Assembly (NCBI GenBank): GCA_031271635.1
Contig: JAISVG010000066.1
Coordinates: forward strand, 1 to 6,904
Direction of reading: 5' to 3'
DNA length: 6,904 nucleotides
Source of the DNA: Erysipelotrichaceae bacterium
Lineage (GTDB): Bacteria > Bacillota_I > Bacilli_A > RFN20 > CAG-826
Shown: piece by piece, positions 6,892 to 6,904 of the stretch
Layout of the letters: every line of letters starts with the position of its first letter
How positions within the stretch are numbered: position 1 is the stretch's first letter
Made by a program: the position numbers and the translations under genes
Notes under the pieces: generated by a model
The model's database searches: none
Told to the model about the DNA's origin: nothing
Seen by the model: the letters and a program-made list of their open reading frames with translations, nothing else

Positions 6892-6897
6892 ATTATA
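6892..6897 (-). promoter_or_regulatory. Consensus -10 element of rpe
   Basis: TATAAT on the minus strand, a perfect -10 match ending 6 nt before the rpe ATG. The corresponding -35 would lie at about 6915-6920, outside the window. The predicted start site coincides with the ATG, as for jetA. Confidence 0.6.
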
Positions 6898-6904
6898 TCT
6901 TTTT

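Noticed and set aside
1..6904. Mycoplasma-type genetic code (TGA as Trp)
   Set aside because: Trp is encoded by TGG in the genes checked and all genes read through without internal TGA, which is not expected under that code in AT-rich DNA.
1..6904. CRISPR arrays, tRNA or rRNA genes, insertion sequences
   Set aside because: No regularly spaced repeats, cloverleaf or rRNA-like sequence, transposase or terminal inverted repeats were seen; nearly all of the window is coding.

Overview
This window comes from a low-GC Bacillota-type bacterium. AT-rich coding DNA, AAGGAG-type Shine-Dalgarno sites, a Bacillus-like L28 protein and the rpe/rpmB neighbourhood all point that way. Every Trp codon checked is TGG and no gene is broken by TGA, so the standard bacterial code fits. 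This argues against Mycoplasmatales, while Acholeplasma-, Erysipelotrichia- or RF39-like lineages remain possible. The exact taxon cannot be read from the sequence.

Right part (5588-6904, minus strand): rpe (ribulose-phosphate 3-epimerase) is followed after 2 nt by a six-helix membrane protein of unknown function. Facing them on the plus strand is rpmB (50S ribosomal protein L28), closed by a strong intrinsic terminator. In Bacillus-type genomes the equivalent segment reads prkC-rsgA-rpe-thiN with rpmB convergent to it. Here the membrane gene occupies the thiN position.

Middle (5176-5352): the divergent intergenic region between rpmB and the left-hand operon holds promoter-like elements for both directions and a perfect 7-3-7 inverted repeat over the -35 element of the left-hand operon.

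Left part (1-5175, minus strand): an operon of three tightly packed genes (2-nt gaps) encodes JetA (kleisin-like), JetB (DUF4194, KITE-like) and most of JetC (SMC-like ATPase, 1032 residues visible, running off the left edge inside the ABC signature motif). This is the SMC-family core of a Wadjet anti-plasmid system. The nuclease subunit JetD would be expected just beyond position 1, so whether the system is complete cannot be decided here. JetABC forms an ATP-driven DNA loop extruder; in characterised Wadjet systems JetD then cuts small circular DNA.

The most unusual observation concerns expression. Both first genes with upstream sequence on the minus strand (jetA and rpe) lack a Shine-Dalgarno site and carry a -10 hexamer that ends exactly 6 nt before the ATG, which predicts leaderless mRNAs. 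The downstream jet genes and rpmB have strong Shine-Dalgarno sites.
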